NCBI GenBank assembly: GCA_963920705.1
Contig: CAWUCO010000251.1
Coordinates: 1,116,001 to 1,180,000, forward strand
DNA: 64,000 nucleotides
From: Odiellus spinosus
Taxonomy: Eukaryota > Arthropoda > Arachnida > Opiliones > Phalangiidae
Direction of reading: 5' to 3'
The first letter of the stretch is position 1; each line of letters starts with the position of its first letter. A program made the translations under genes and the position numbers. Under the pieces are notes generated by a model that saw nothing but the letters and a program-made list of their open reading frames with translations, did no database searches and was not told where the DNA came from. Below, in pieces: positions 13,601 through 26,361 of the stretch.

Positions 13601-16600
13601 TGACTTGAAAAATGAAGTTTGACTTGAAAAATGAAAAAGTTTGACTTGAAAAATGAAAAAGCTTGACTTGAAAAATGAAAAAGTTTGTCTTGAAAAATGA
13701 AAAGTTTGACTTGAAAAATGAAAAAGTTTGACTTGAAAAATGAAAAATTTTGACTTGAAAAATGAAAAAGTTTGACTTGAAAAATGAAAAAGTGTGACTT
13801 GAAAAATGAAAAAGTTTGACTTGAAAAATGAAAAAGTTTGACTTGAAAAATGAAAAAAATTTGACTTGAAAAATGAAAAAGTTTGACTTGAAAAATGAAA
13901 AAGTTTGACTTGAAAAATGAAAAAGTTTGACTTGAAAAATGAAAAAGTTTGACTTGAAAAATGAAAATGTTTGACTTGAAAAATGAAAAATTTTGACTTG
14001 AAAAATGAAAAAGTTTGACTTGAAAAATGAAAAAGTTTGACTTCAAAAATGAAAAAGTTTGACTTGAAAAATGAAAATGTTTGACTTGAAAAATGAAAAA
14101 TTTTGACTTGAAAAATGAAAAAGTTTGACTTGAAAAATGAAAAAGTTTGACTTCAAAAATGAAAAAGTTTGACTTGAAAAATGAAAAAGTTTGACTTGAA
14201 AAATGAAAAAGTTTGACTTGAAAAATGAAAAAAATTGACTTGAAAAATGAAAAAGTTTGACTTGAAAAATGAAAAAGTTTGACTTGAAAAATGAAAAAGT
14301 TTGACTTCAAAAATGAAAAAGTTTGACTTCAAAAATGAAAAAGTTTGACTTCAAAAATGAAAATGTTTGACTTGAAAAATGAAAAAAATTGACTTGAAAA
14401 ATGAAAAAGTTTGACTTGAAAAATGAAAAAGTTTGACTTGAAAAATGAAAAAGTTTGACTTGAAAAATGAAAAAGTTTGACTTGAAAAATGAAAATGTTT
14501 GACTTGAAAAATGAAAAAGTTTGACTTGAAAAATGAAAAAGTTTGACTTGAAAAATGAAAAAGCTTGACTTGAAAAATGAAAAAGTTTGACTTGAAAAAT
14601 GAAAAAGTGTGACTTGAAAAATGAAAAAGTTTGAATTGAAAAAGGAAAAAGTTTGTCTTGAAAAAGGAAAAAAATTGACTTGAAAAATGAAAAAGTTTGA
14701 CTTGAAAAATGAAAAAGTTTGACTTGAAAAATGAAAAGGTTTGACTTGAAAAATGAAAAGTTTTGACTTGAAAAATGAAAAAGTTTGACTTGAAAAATGA
14801 AAAAGTTTGACTTGAAAAATGAAAAAGTTTGACTTGAAAAATGAAAAAGTTTGACTTGAAAAATGAAAAAGTTTGACTTGAAAAATGAAAAAGTTTGACT
14901 TGAAAAATGAAAAAGTTTGACTTGAAAAATGAAAAAGCTTGACTTGAAAAATGAAAAAGTTTGTCTTGAAAAATGAAAAAGTTTGACTTGAAAAATGAAA
15001 AAGTTTGACTTGAAAAATGAAAAAGTGTGACTTGAAAAATGAAAAAGTTTGACTTGAAAAATGAAAAAGTTTGACTTGAAAAATGAAAAAAATTGACTTG
15101 AAAAATGAAAAAGTTTGACTTGAAAAATGAAAAAGTTTGACTTGAAAAATGAAAAAGTTTGACTTGAAAAATGAAAAAGTTTGACTTGAAAAATGAAAAT
15201 GTTTGACTTGAAAAATGAAAAATTTTGACTTGAAAAATGAAAAAGTTTGACTTGAAAAATGAAAAAGTTTGACTTCAAAAATGAAAAAGTTTGACTTGAA
15301 AAATGAAAATGTTTGACTTGAAAAATGAAAAATTTTGACTTGAAAAATGAAAAAGTTTGACTTGAAAAATGAAAAAGTTTGACTTGAAAAATGAAAAAGT
15401 TTGACTTGAAAAATGAAAAAGTTTGACTTGAAAAATGAAAAAAATTGACTTGAAAAATGAAAAAGTTTGACTTGAAAAATGAAAAAGTTTGACTTCAAAA
15501 ATGAAAAAGTTTGACTTCAAAAATGAAAAAGTTTGACTTCAAAAATGAAAAAGTTTGACTTCAAAAATGAAAATGTTTGACTTGAAAAATGAAAAATTTT
15601 GACTTGAAAAATGAAAAAGTTTGACTTGAAAAATGAAAAAGTTTGACTTCAAAAATGAAAAAGTTTGACTTGAAAAATGAAAATGTTTGACTTGAAAAAT
15701 GAAAATGTTTGACTTGAAAAATGAAAAAGTTTGACTTGAAAAATGAAAAAAATTGACTTGAAAAATGAAAAAGTTTGACTTGAAAAATGAAAAAGTTTGA
15801 CATCAAAAATGAAAAAGTTTGACTTCAAAAATGAAAAAGTTTGACTTGAAAAATGAAAATGTTTGACTTGAAAAATGAAAAATTTTGACTTGAAAAATGA
15901 AAAAGTTTGACTTGAAAAATGAAAAAGTTTGACTTCAAAAATGAAAAAGTTTGACTTGAAAAATGAAAATGTTTGACTTGAAAAATGAAAAATTTTGACT
16001 TGAAAAATGAAAGAGTTTGACTTGAAAAATGAAAAAGTTTGACTTGAAAAATGAAAAAGTTTGACTTGAAAAATGAAAATGTTTGACTTGAAAAATGAAA
16101 AATTTTGACTTGAAAAATGAAAGAGTTTGACTTGAAAAATGAAAAAGTTTGACTTGAAAAATGAAAAAGTTTGACTTGAAAAATGAAAAAGTTTGGCTTG
16201 AAAAATGAAAAAGTTTGACTTGAAAAGTGAAAAAGTTTGACTTGAAAAACGAAAAAGTTTGACTTGAAAAACGAAAAAGTTTTACTTGAAAAATGAAAAA
16301 GTTTGACTTGAAAAATGAAAAAGTTTGACTTGAAAAATGAAAATGTTTGACTTGAAAAATGAAAAATTTTGACTTGAAAAATGAAAAATTTTGACTTGAA
16401 AAATGAAAAATTTTGACTTGAAAAATGAAAAAGTTTGACTTGAAAAATGAAAAAGTTTGACTTGAAAAATGAAAAAGTTTGACTTGAAAAATGAAAAAGT
16501 TTGACTTGAAAAATGAAAAAAATTGACTTGAAAAATGAAAAAGTTTGACTTGAATAATGAAAAAGTTTGACATCAAAAATGAAAAAGTTTGACTTGTAAA

Positions 16601-19600
16601 TTGAAAAAGTTTGACTTGAAAAATGAAAATGTTTGACTTGAAAAATGAAAAATTTTGACTTGAAAAATGAAAAAGTTTGACTTGAAAAATGAAAAAGTTT
16701 GACTTCAAAAATGAAAAAGTTTGACTTGAAAAATGAAAATGTTTGACTTGAAAAATGAAAAATTTTGACTTGAAAAATGAAAAAGTTTGACTTGAAAAAT
16801 GAAAGAGTTTGACTTGAAAAATGAAAAAGTTTGACTTGAAAAATGAAAAAGTTTGACTTGAAAAATGAAAAAGTTTGGCTTGAAAAATGAAAAAGTTTGA
16901 CTTGAAAAATGAAAAAGTTTGACTTGAAAAATGAAAAAGTTTGACTTGAAAAATGAAAAAGTTTGACTTCAAAAATGAAAAAGTTTGACTTGAAAAATGA
17001 AAAAGTTTGACTTCAAAAATGAAAAAGTTTGACTTGAAAAATGAAAATGTTTGACTTGAAAAATGAAAAATTTTGACTTGAAAAATGAAAAAGTTTGACT
17101 TGAAAAATGAAAAAGTTTGACTTGAAAAATGAAAAAGTTTGACTTGAAAAATGAAAAAGTTTGACTTGAAAAATGAAAAAGTTTGACTTGAAAAATGAAA
17201 AAAATTGACTTGAAAAATGAAAAAGTTTGACTTGAAAAATGAAAAAGTTTGACATCAAAAATGAAAAAGTTTGACTTGAAAAATGAAAATGTTTGACTTG
17301 AAAAATGAAAAATTTTGACTTGAAAAATGAAAGAGTTTGACTTGAAAAATGAAAAAGTTTGACTTGAAAAATGAAAAAGTTTGACTTGAAAAATGAAAAT
17401 GTTTGACTTGAAAAATAAAACTTTTGACTTGAAAAATGAAAGAGTTTGACTTGAAAAATGAAAAAGTTTGACTTGAAAAATGAAAAATTTTGACTTGAAA
17501 AATGAAAGAGTTTGACTTGAAAAATGAAAAAGTTTGACTTGAAAAATGAAAAAGTTTGACTTGAAAAATGAAAAAGTTTGACTTGAAAAATCAAAAAGTT
17601 TGACTTGAAAAATGAAAAAGTTTGACTTGAAAAATGAAAAAAATTGACTTGAAAAATGAAAAAGTTTGACTTGAAAAATGAAAAAGTTTGACATCAAAAA
17701 TGAAAAAGTTTGACTTGAAAAATGAAAATGTTTGACTTGAAAAATGAAAAATTTTGACTTGAAAAATGAAAAAGTTTGACTTGAAAAATGAAAAAGTGTG
17801 ACTTGAAAAATGAAAAAGTTTGACTTGAAAAAGGAAAAAGTTTGTCTTGAAAAAGGAAAAAAATTGACTTGAAAAATGAAAAAGTTTGACTTGAAAAATG
17901 AAAAAGTTTGACTTGAAAAATGAAAAGGTTTGACTTGAAAAATGAAAAGTTTTGACTTGAAAAATGAAAAAGTTTGACTTGAAAAATGAAAAAGTTTGAC
18001 TTGAAAAATGAAAAAGTTTGACTTGAAAAATGAAAAAGTTTGACTTGAAAAATGAAGTTTGACTTGAAAAATGAAAAAGTTTGACTTGAAAAATGAAAAA
18101 GCTTGACTTGAAAAATGAAAAAGTTTGTCTTGAAAAATGAAAAGTTTGACTTGAAAAATGAAAAAGTTTGACTTGAAAAATGAAAAATTTTGACTTGAAA
18201 AATGAAAAAGTTTGACTTGAAAAATGAAAAAGTGTGACTTGAAAAATGAAAAAGTTTGACTTGAAAAATGAAAAAGTTTGACTTGAAAAATGAAAAAAAT
18301 TTGACTTGAAAAATGAAAAAGTTTGACTTGAAAAATGAAAAAGTTTGACTTGAAAAATGAAAAAGTTTGACTTGAAAAATGAAAAAGTTTGACTTGAAAA
18401 ATGAAAAAAATTGACTTGAAAAATGAAAAAGTTTGACTTGAAAAATGAAAAAGTTTGACTTGAAAAATGAAAAAGTTTGACTTCAAAAATGAAAAAGTTT
18501 GACTTCAAAAATGAAAAAGTTTGACTTCAAAAATGAAAATGTTTGACTTGAAAAATGAAAAATTTTGACTTGAAAAATGAAAAAGTTTGACTTGAAAAAT
18601 GAAAAAGTTTGACTTCAAAAATGAAAAAGTTTGACTTGAAAAATGAAAATGTTTGACTTGAATAATGAAAATTTTTGACTTGAAAAATGAAAAAGTTTGA
18701 CTTGAAAAATGAAAAAGTTTGACTTGAAAAATGAAAAAGTTTGACTTGAAAAATGAAGTTTGGCTTGAAAAATGAAAAAGTTTGACTTGAAAAATGAAAA
18801 AGTGTGACTTGAAAAATGAAAAAGTTTGACTTGAAAAAGGAAAAAGTTTGTCTTGAAAAAGGAAAAAATTTGACTTGAAAAATGAAAAAGTTTGACTTGA
18901 AAAATGAAAAAGTTTGACTTGAAAAATGAAAAGGTTTGACTTGAAAAATGAAAAGGTTTGACTTGAAAAATGAAAAAGTTTGACTTGAAAAATGAAAAAG
19001 TTTGACTTGAAAAATGAAAAAGTTTGACTTGAAAAATGAAAAGGTTTGACTTGAAAAATGAAAAGGTTTGACTTGAAAAATGAAAAAGTTTGACTTGAAA
19101 AATGAAAAAGTTTGACTTGAAAAATGAAAAAGTTTGACTTGAAAAATGAAAAAGTTTGACTTGAAAAATGAAAAAGTTTGACTTGAAAAATGAAAAAGTT
19201 TGACTTGAAAAATGAAAAAGCTTGACTTGAAAAATGAAAAAGTTTGTCTTGAAAAATGAAAAAGTTTGACTTGAAAAATGAAAAAGTTTGACTTGAAAAA
19301 TGAAGTTTGGCTTGAAAAATGAAAAAGTTTGACTTGAAAAATGAAAAAGTGTGACTTGAAAAATGAAGTTTGGCTTGAAAAATGAAAAAGTTTGACTTGA
19401 AAAATGAAGTTTGACTTCAAAAATGAAAAAGTTTGACTTGAAAAATGAAAATGTTTGACTTGAAAAATGAAAATGTTTGACTTGAAAAATGAAAAAGTTT
19501 GACTTGAAAAATGAAAAAAATTGACTTGAAAAATGAAAAAGTTTGACTTGAAAAATGAAAAAGTTTGACATCAAAAATGAAAAAGTTTGACTTCAAAAAT

Positions 19601-20740
19601 GAAAAAGTTTGACTTGAAAAATGAAAATGTTTGACTTGAAAAATGAAAAATTTTGACTTGAAAAATGAAAAAGTTTGACTTGAAAAATGAAAAAGTTTGA
19701 CTTCAAAAATGAAAAAGTTTGACTTGAAAAATGAAAATGTTTGACTTGAAAAATGAAAAATTTTGACTTGAAAAATGAAAGAGTTTGACTTGAAAAATGA
19801 AAAAGTTTGACTTGAAAAATGAAAAAGTTTGACTTGAAAAATGAAAATGTTTGACTTGAAAAATGAAAAATTTTGACTTGAAAAATGAAAGAGTTTGACT
19901 TGAAAAATGAAAAAGTTTGACTTGAAAAATGAAAAAGTTTGACTTGAAAAATGAAAAAGTTTGGCTTGAAAAATGAAAAAGTTTGACTTGAAAAGTGAAA
20001 AAGTTTGACTTGAAAAACGAAAAAGTTTGACTTGAAAAACGAAAAAGTTTTACTTGAAAAATGAAAAAGTTTGACTTGAAAAATGAAAAAGTTTGACTTG
20101 AAAAATGAAAATGTTTGACTTGAAAAATGAAAAATTTTGACTTGAAAAATGAAAAATTTTGACTTGAAAAATGAAAAATTTTGACTTGAAAAATGAAAAA
20201 GTTTGACTTGAAAAATGAAAAAGTTTGACTTGAAAAATGAAAAAGTTTGACTTGAAAAATGAAAAAGTTTGACTTGAAAAATGAAAAAAATTGACTTGAA
20301 AAATGAAAAAGTTTGACTTGAATAATGAAAAAGTTTGACATCAAAAATGAAAAAGTTTGACTTGTAAATTGAAAAAGTTTGACTTGAAAAATGAAAATGT
20401 TTGACTTGAAAAATGAAAAATTTTGACTTGAAAAATGAAAAAGTTTGACTTGAAAAATGAAAAAGTTTGACTTCAAAAATGAAAAAGTTTGACTTGAAAA
20501 ATGAAAATGTTTGACTTGAAAAATGAAAAATTTTGACTTGAAAAATGAAAAAGTTTGACTTGAAAAATGAAAGAGTTTGACTTGAAAAATGAAAAAGTTT
20601 GACTTGAAAAATGAAAAAGTTTGACTTGAAAAATGAAAAAGTTTGGCTTGAAAAATGAAAAAGTTTGACTTGAAAAATGAAAAAGTTTGACTTGAAAAAT
20701 GAAAAAGTTTGACTTGAAAAATGAAAAAGTTTGACTTCAA
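7644..20740. repeat. Recurring marked block inside the 22-bp array
   Basis: A distinctive block holds TTTGGC, GAAAAGTG, two consecutive AAAAACG monomers, three consecutive GAAAAATTTTG monomers, CTTGAATAATG, GACATCA and CTTGTAAATTG in fixed order. It is seen at about 7644-8483, 11494-12531, 15935-16972 and 19703-20740 (shifts 3,850, 4,441 and 3,768 bp). A diverged partial copy lies at 31757-32596. The last three of the four main copies translate identically over 345 codons, so they are recent. The first and last copies are more diverged. Confidence 0.75.
13374..15050. repeat. Diverged-monomer segment with length variants
   Basis: This part of the array is richer in rare monomers than the left part: AAAAAGGAAAAAG, AGTGTGAC, AAAGGTTTG, AAAAGTTTTG, a 19-bp monomer near 13614, a 21-bp monomer near 13700 and a 23-bp monomer near 13853. 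Most of the same rare types recur from here to the end of the array but are scarce before 13000. They mark a change of subfamily along the array. Confidence 0.6.
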
Positions 20741-23065
20741 AAATGAAAAAGTTTGACTTGAAAAATGAAAAAGTTTGACTTCAAAAATGAAAAAGTTTGA
20801 CTTGAAAAATGAAAATGTTTGACTTGAAAAATGAAAAATTTTGACTTGAAAAATGAAAAAGTTTGACTTGAAAAATGAAAAAGTTTGACTTGAAAAATGA
20901 AAAAGTTTGACTTGAAAAATGAAAAAGTTTGACTTGAAAAATGAAAAAGTTTGACTTGAAAAATGAAAAAAATTGACTTGAAAAATGAAAAAGTTTGACT
21001 TGAAAAATGAAAAAGTTTGACATCAAAAATGAAAAAGTTTGACTTGAAAAATGAAAATGTTTGACTTGAAAAATGAAAAATTTTGACTTGAAAAATGAAA
21101 GAGTTTGACTTGAAAAATGAAAAAGTTTGACTTGAAAAATGAAAAAGTTTGACTTGAAAAATGAAAATGTTTGACTTGAAAAATAAAACTTTTGACTTGA
21201 AAAATGAAAGAGTTTGACTTGAAAAATGAAAAAGTTTGACTTGAAAAATGAAAAATTTTGACTTGAAAAATGAAAGAGTTTGACTTGAAAAATGAAAAAG
21301 TTTGACTTGAAAAATGAAAAAGTTTGACTTGAAAAATGAAAAAGTTTGACTTGAAAAATCAAAAAGTTTGACTTGAAAAATGAAAAAGTTTGACTTGAAA
21401 AATGAAAAAAATTGACTTGAAAAATGAAAAAGTTTGACTTGAAAAATGAAAAAGTTTGACATCAAAAATGAAAAAGTTTGACTTGAAAAATGAAAATGTT
21501 TGACTTGAAAAATGAAAAATTTTGACTTGAAAAATGAAAAAGTTTGACTTGAAAAATGAAAAAGTGTGACTTGAAAAATGAAAAAGTTTGACTTGAAAAA
21601 GGAAAAAGTTTGTCTTGAAAAAGGAAAAAAATTGACTTGAAAAATGAAAAAGTTTGACTTGAAAAATGAAAAAGTTTGACTTGAAAAATGAAAAGGTTTG
21701 ACTTGAAAAATGAAAAGTTTTGACTTGAAAAATGAAAAAGTTTGACTTGAAAAATGAAAAAGTTTGACTTGAAAAATGAAAAAGTTTGACTTGAAAAATG
21801 AAAAAGTTTGACTTGAAAAATGAAGTTTGACTTGAAAAATGAAAAAGTTTGACTTGAAAAATGAAAAAGCTTGACTTGAAAAATGAAAAAGTTTGTCTTG
21901 AAAAATGAAAAGTTTGACTTGAAAAATGAAAAAGTTTGACTTGAAAAATGAAAAATTTTGACTTGAAAAATGAAAAAGTTTGACTTGAAAAATGAAAAAG
22001 TGTGACTTGAAAAATGAAAAAGTTTGACTTGAAAAATGAAAAAGTTTGACTTGAAAAATGAAAAAAATTTGACTTGAAAAATGAAAAAGTTTGACTTGAA
22101 AAATGAAAAAGTTTGACTTGAAAAATGAAAAAGTTTGACTTGAAAAATGAAAAAGTTTGACTTGAAAAATGAAAAAAATTGACTTGAAAAATGAAAAAGT
22201 TTGACTTGAAAAATGAAAAAGTTTGACTTGAAAAATGAAAAAGTTTGACTTCAAAAATGAAAAAGTTTGACTTCAAAAATGAAAAAGTTTGACTTCAAAA
22301 ATGAAAATGTTTGACTTGAAAAATGAAAAATTTTGACTTGAAAAATGAAAAAGTTTGACTTGAAAAATGAAAAAGTTTGACTTCAAAAATGAAAAAGTTT
22401 GACTTGAAAAATGAAAATGTTTGACTTGAATAATGAAAATTTTTGACTTGAAAAATGAAAAAGTTTGACTTGAAAAATGAAAAAGTTTGACTTGAAAAAT
22501 GAAAAAGTTTGACTTGAAAAATGAAGTTTGGCTTGAAAAATGAAAAAGTTTGACTTGAAAAATGAAAAAGTGTGACTTGAAAAATGAAAAAGTTTGACTT
22601 GAAAAAGGAAAAAGTTTGTCTTGAAAAAGGAAAAAATTTGACTTGAAAAATGAAAAAGTTTGACTTGAAAAATGAAAAAGTTTGACTTGAAAAATGAAAA
22701 GGTTTGACTTGAAAAATGAAAAGGTTTGACTTGAAAAATGAAAAAGTTTGACTTGAAAAATGAAAAAGTTTGACTTGAAAAATGAAAAAGTTTGACTTGA
22801 AAAATGAAAAGGTTTGACTTGAAAAATGAAAAGGTTTGACTTGAAAAATGAAAAAGTTTGACTTGAAAAATGAAAAAGTTTGACTTGAAAAATGAAAAAG
22901 TTTGACTTGAAAAATGAAAAAGTTTGACTTGAAAAATGAAAAAGTTTGACTTGAAAAATGAAAAAGTTTGACTTGAAAAATGAAAAAGCTTGACTTGAAA
23001 AATGAAAAAGTTTGTCTTGAAAAATGAAAAAGTTTGACTTGAAAAATGAAAAAGTTTGACTTGAA
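15660..23065. repeat. Recent 3,768-bp tandem duplication within the array
   Basis: Sequence from roughly 15660 to 19300 reappears at roughly 19430 to 23065, shifted by 3,768 bp. Shared rare features include the AAATAAAACTTTTG monomer (17410-17430 and 21180-21200), the 19-bp monomer AATGAAGTTTGAC (18050 and 21820), the 23-bp monomer with seven A (18290 and 22060) and GAATAATGAAAATTTTTG (18661 and 22429). The minus-strand translations of 16969-18486 and 20737-22254 are identical over 505 codons. The copies diverge near 19295/23063. 3,768 is 171 monomers plus 6 bases, reflecting the length variants. Confidence 0.8.
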
Positions 23066-26000
23066 AAATGAAAAAGTTTGACTTGAAAAATGAAAAAGTT
23101 TGACTTGAAAAATGAAAAAGTTTGACTTGAAAAATGAAAATGTTTGACTTGAAAAATGAAAAATTTTGACTTGAAAAATGAAAAAGTTTGACTTGAAAAA
23201 TGAAAAAGTTTGACTTGAAAAATGAAAAAGTTTGACTTGAAAAATGAAAAAGTTTGACTTGAAAAATGAAAAAAATTGACTTGAAAAATGAAAAAGTTTG
23301 ACTTGAAAAATGAAAGAGTTTGACTTGAAAAATGAAAAAGTTTGACTTGAAAAATGAAAAAGTTTGACTTGAAAAATGAAAAAGTTTGGCTTGAAAAATG
23401 AAAAAGTTTGACTTGAAAAATGAAAAAGTTTGACTTGAAAAATGAAAAAGTGTGACTTGAAAAATGAAAAAGTTTGACTTGAAAAAGGAAAAAGTTTGTC
23501 TTGAAAAAGGAAAAAATTTTACTTGAAAAATGAAAAGGTTTGACTTGAAAAATGAAAAGGTTTGACTTGAAAAATGAAAAAGTTTGACTTGAAAAATGAA
23601 AAAGTTTGACTTGAAAAATGAAAACGTTTGACTTGAAAAATGAAAAAGTTTGACTTGAAAAATGAAAAAGTTTGACTTGAAAAATGAAAAAGCTTGACTT
23701 GAAAAATGAAAAAGTTTGTCTTGAAAAATGAAAAAGTTTGACTTGAAAAATGAAAAAGTTTGACTTGAAAAATGAAAAAGTTTGACTTGAAAAATGAAAA
23801 AGTTTGACTTGAAAAATGAAAAAGTTTGACTTCAAAAATGAAAAAGTTTGACTTGAAAAATGAAAATGTTTGACTTGAAAAATGAAAAATTTTGACTTGA
23901 AAAATGAAAAAGTTTGACTTGAAAAATGAAAAAGCTTGACTTGAAAAATGAAAAAGTTTGACTTGAAAAATGAAAAAGTGTGACTTGAAAAATGAAAAAG
24001 TTTGACTTGAAAAAGGAAAAAGTTTGTCTTGAAAAAGGAAAAAATTTGACTTGAAAAATGAAAAAGTTTGACTTGAAAAATGAAAAAGTTTGACTTGAAA
24101 AATGAAAAGGTTTGACTTGAAAAATGAAAAGGTTTGACTTGAAAAATGAAAAAGTTTGACTTGAAAAATGAAAAAGTTTGACTTGAAAAATGAAAAAGTT
24201 TGACTTGAAAAATGAAAAAGTTTGACTTGAAAAATGAAAAAGTTTGACTTGAAAAATGAAAATGTTTGACTTGAAAAATGAAAAATTTTGACTTGAAAAA
24301 TGAAAAAGTTTGACTTGAAAAATGAAAAAGTTTGACTTCAAAAATGAAAAAGTTTGACTTAAAAAATGAAAATGTTTGACTTGAAAAATGAAAAATTTTG
24401 ACTTGAAAAATGAAAAAGTTTGACTTGAAAAATGAAAAAGTTTGACTTGAAAAATGAAAAAGTTTGACTTGAAAAATGAAAAAGTTTGACTTGAAAAATG
24501 AAAAAAATTGACTTGAAAAATGAAAAAGTTTGACTTGAAAAATGAAAAAGTTTGACTTCAAAAATGAAAAAGTTTGACTTCAAAAATGAAAAAGTTTGAC
24601 TTCAAAAATGAAAAAGTTTGACTTCAAAAATGAAAATGTTTGACTTGAAAAATGAAAAATTTTGACTTGAAAAATGAAAAAGTTTGACTTGAAAAATGAA
24701 AAAGTTTGACTTCAAAAATGAAAAAGTTTGACTTGAAAAATGAAAATGTTTGACTTGAAAAATGAAAATGTTTGACTTGAAAAATGAAAAAGTTTGACTT
24801 GAAAAATGAAAAAGTTTGACTTGAAAAATGAAAAAGTTTGACTTGAAAAATGAAAAAGTTTGACTTGAAAAATGAAAAAGTTTGGCTTGAAAAATGAAAA
24901 AGTTTGACTTGAAAAATGAAAAAGTGTGACTTGAAAAATGAAAAAGTTTGACTTGAAAAAGGAAAAAGTTTGTCTTGAAAAAGGAAAAAATTTGACTTGA
25001 AAAATGAAAAAGTTTGACTTGAAAAATGAAAAAGTTTGACTTGAAAAATGAAAAGGTTTGACTTGAAAAATGAAAAGGTTTGACTTGAAAAATGAAAAAG
25101 TTTGACTTGAAAAATGAAAAGGTTTGACTTGAAAAATGAAAAGGTTTGACTTGAAAAATGAAAAGGTTTGACTTGAAAAATGAAAAAGTTTGACTTGAAA
25201 AATGAAAAAGTTTGACTTGAAAAATGAAAAAGTTTGACTTGAAAAATGAAAAAGTTTGACTTGAAAAATGAAAAAGTTTGACTTGAAAAATGAAAAAGTT
25301 TGACTTGAAAAATGAAAAAGCTTGACTTGAAAAATGAAAAAGTTTGTCTTGAAAAATGAAAAAGTTTGACTTGAAAAATGAAAAAGTTTGACTTGAAAAA
25401 TGAAAAAGTTTGACTTGAAAAATGAAAAAGTTTGACTTGAAAAATGAAAATGTTTGACTTGAAAAATGAAAAATTTTGACTTGAAAAATGAAAAAGTTTG
25501 ACTTGAAAAATGAAAAAGTTTGACTTGAAAAATGAAAAAGTTTGACTTGAAAAATGAAAAAGTTTGACTTGAAAAATGAAAAAAATTGACTTGAAAAATG
25601 AAAAAGTTTGACTTGAAAAATGAAAAAGTTTGACTTGAAAAATGAAAAAGTTTGACTTCAAAAATGAAAAAGTTTGACTTGAAAAATGAAAATGTTTGAC
25701 TTGAAAAATGAAAAATTTTGACTTGAAAAATGAAAAAGTTTGACTTCAAAATTGAAAAAGTTTGACTTGAAAAATGAAAAAGTTTGACTTGAAAAATGAA
25801 AAATTTTGACTTGAAAAATGAAAAAGTTTGTCTTGAAAAATGAAAAAGTTTGACTTGAAAAATGAAAAAGTTTGACTTGAAAAATGAAAAAGTTTGACTT
25901 GAAAAATGAAAAAGTTTGTCTTGAAAAATGAAAAAGTTTGACTTGAAAAATGAAAAAGTTTGACTTGAAAAATGAAAAAGTTTGACTTGAAAAATGAAAA

Positions 26001-26361
26001 AGTTTGACTTGAAAAATGAAAAAGTTTGACTTGAAAAATGAAAATGTTTGACTTGAAAAATGAAAAATTTTGACCTGAAAAATGAAAAAGTTTGACTTGA
26101 AAAATGAAAAAGTTTGACTTGAAAAATGAAAAAGTTTGACTTGAAAAATGAAAAAGTTTGACTTGAAAAATGAAAAAAATTGACTTGAAAAATGAAAAAG
26201 TTTGACTTGAAAAATGAAAAAGTTTGACTTGAAAAATGAAAAAGTTTGACTTGAAAAATGAAAAAGTTTGACTTGAAAAATGAAAAAAATTGACTTGAAA
26301 AATGAAAAAGTTTGACTTGAAAAATGAAAAAGTTTGACATCAAAAATGAAAAAGTTTGACT

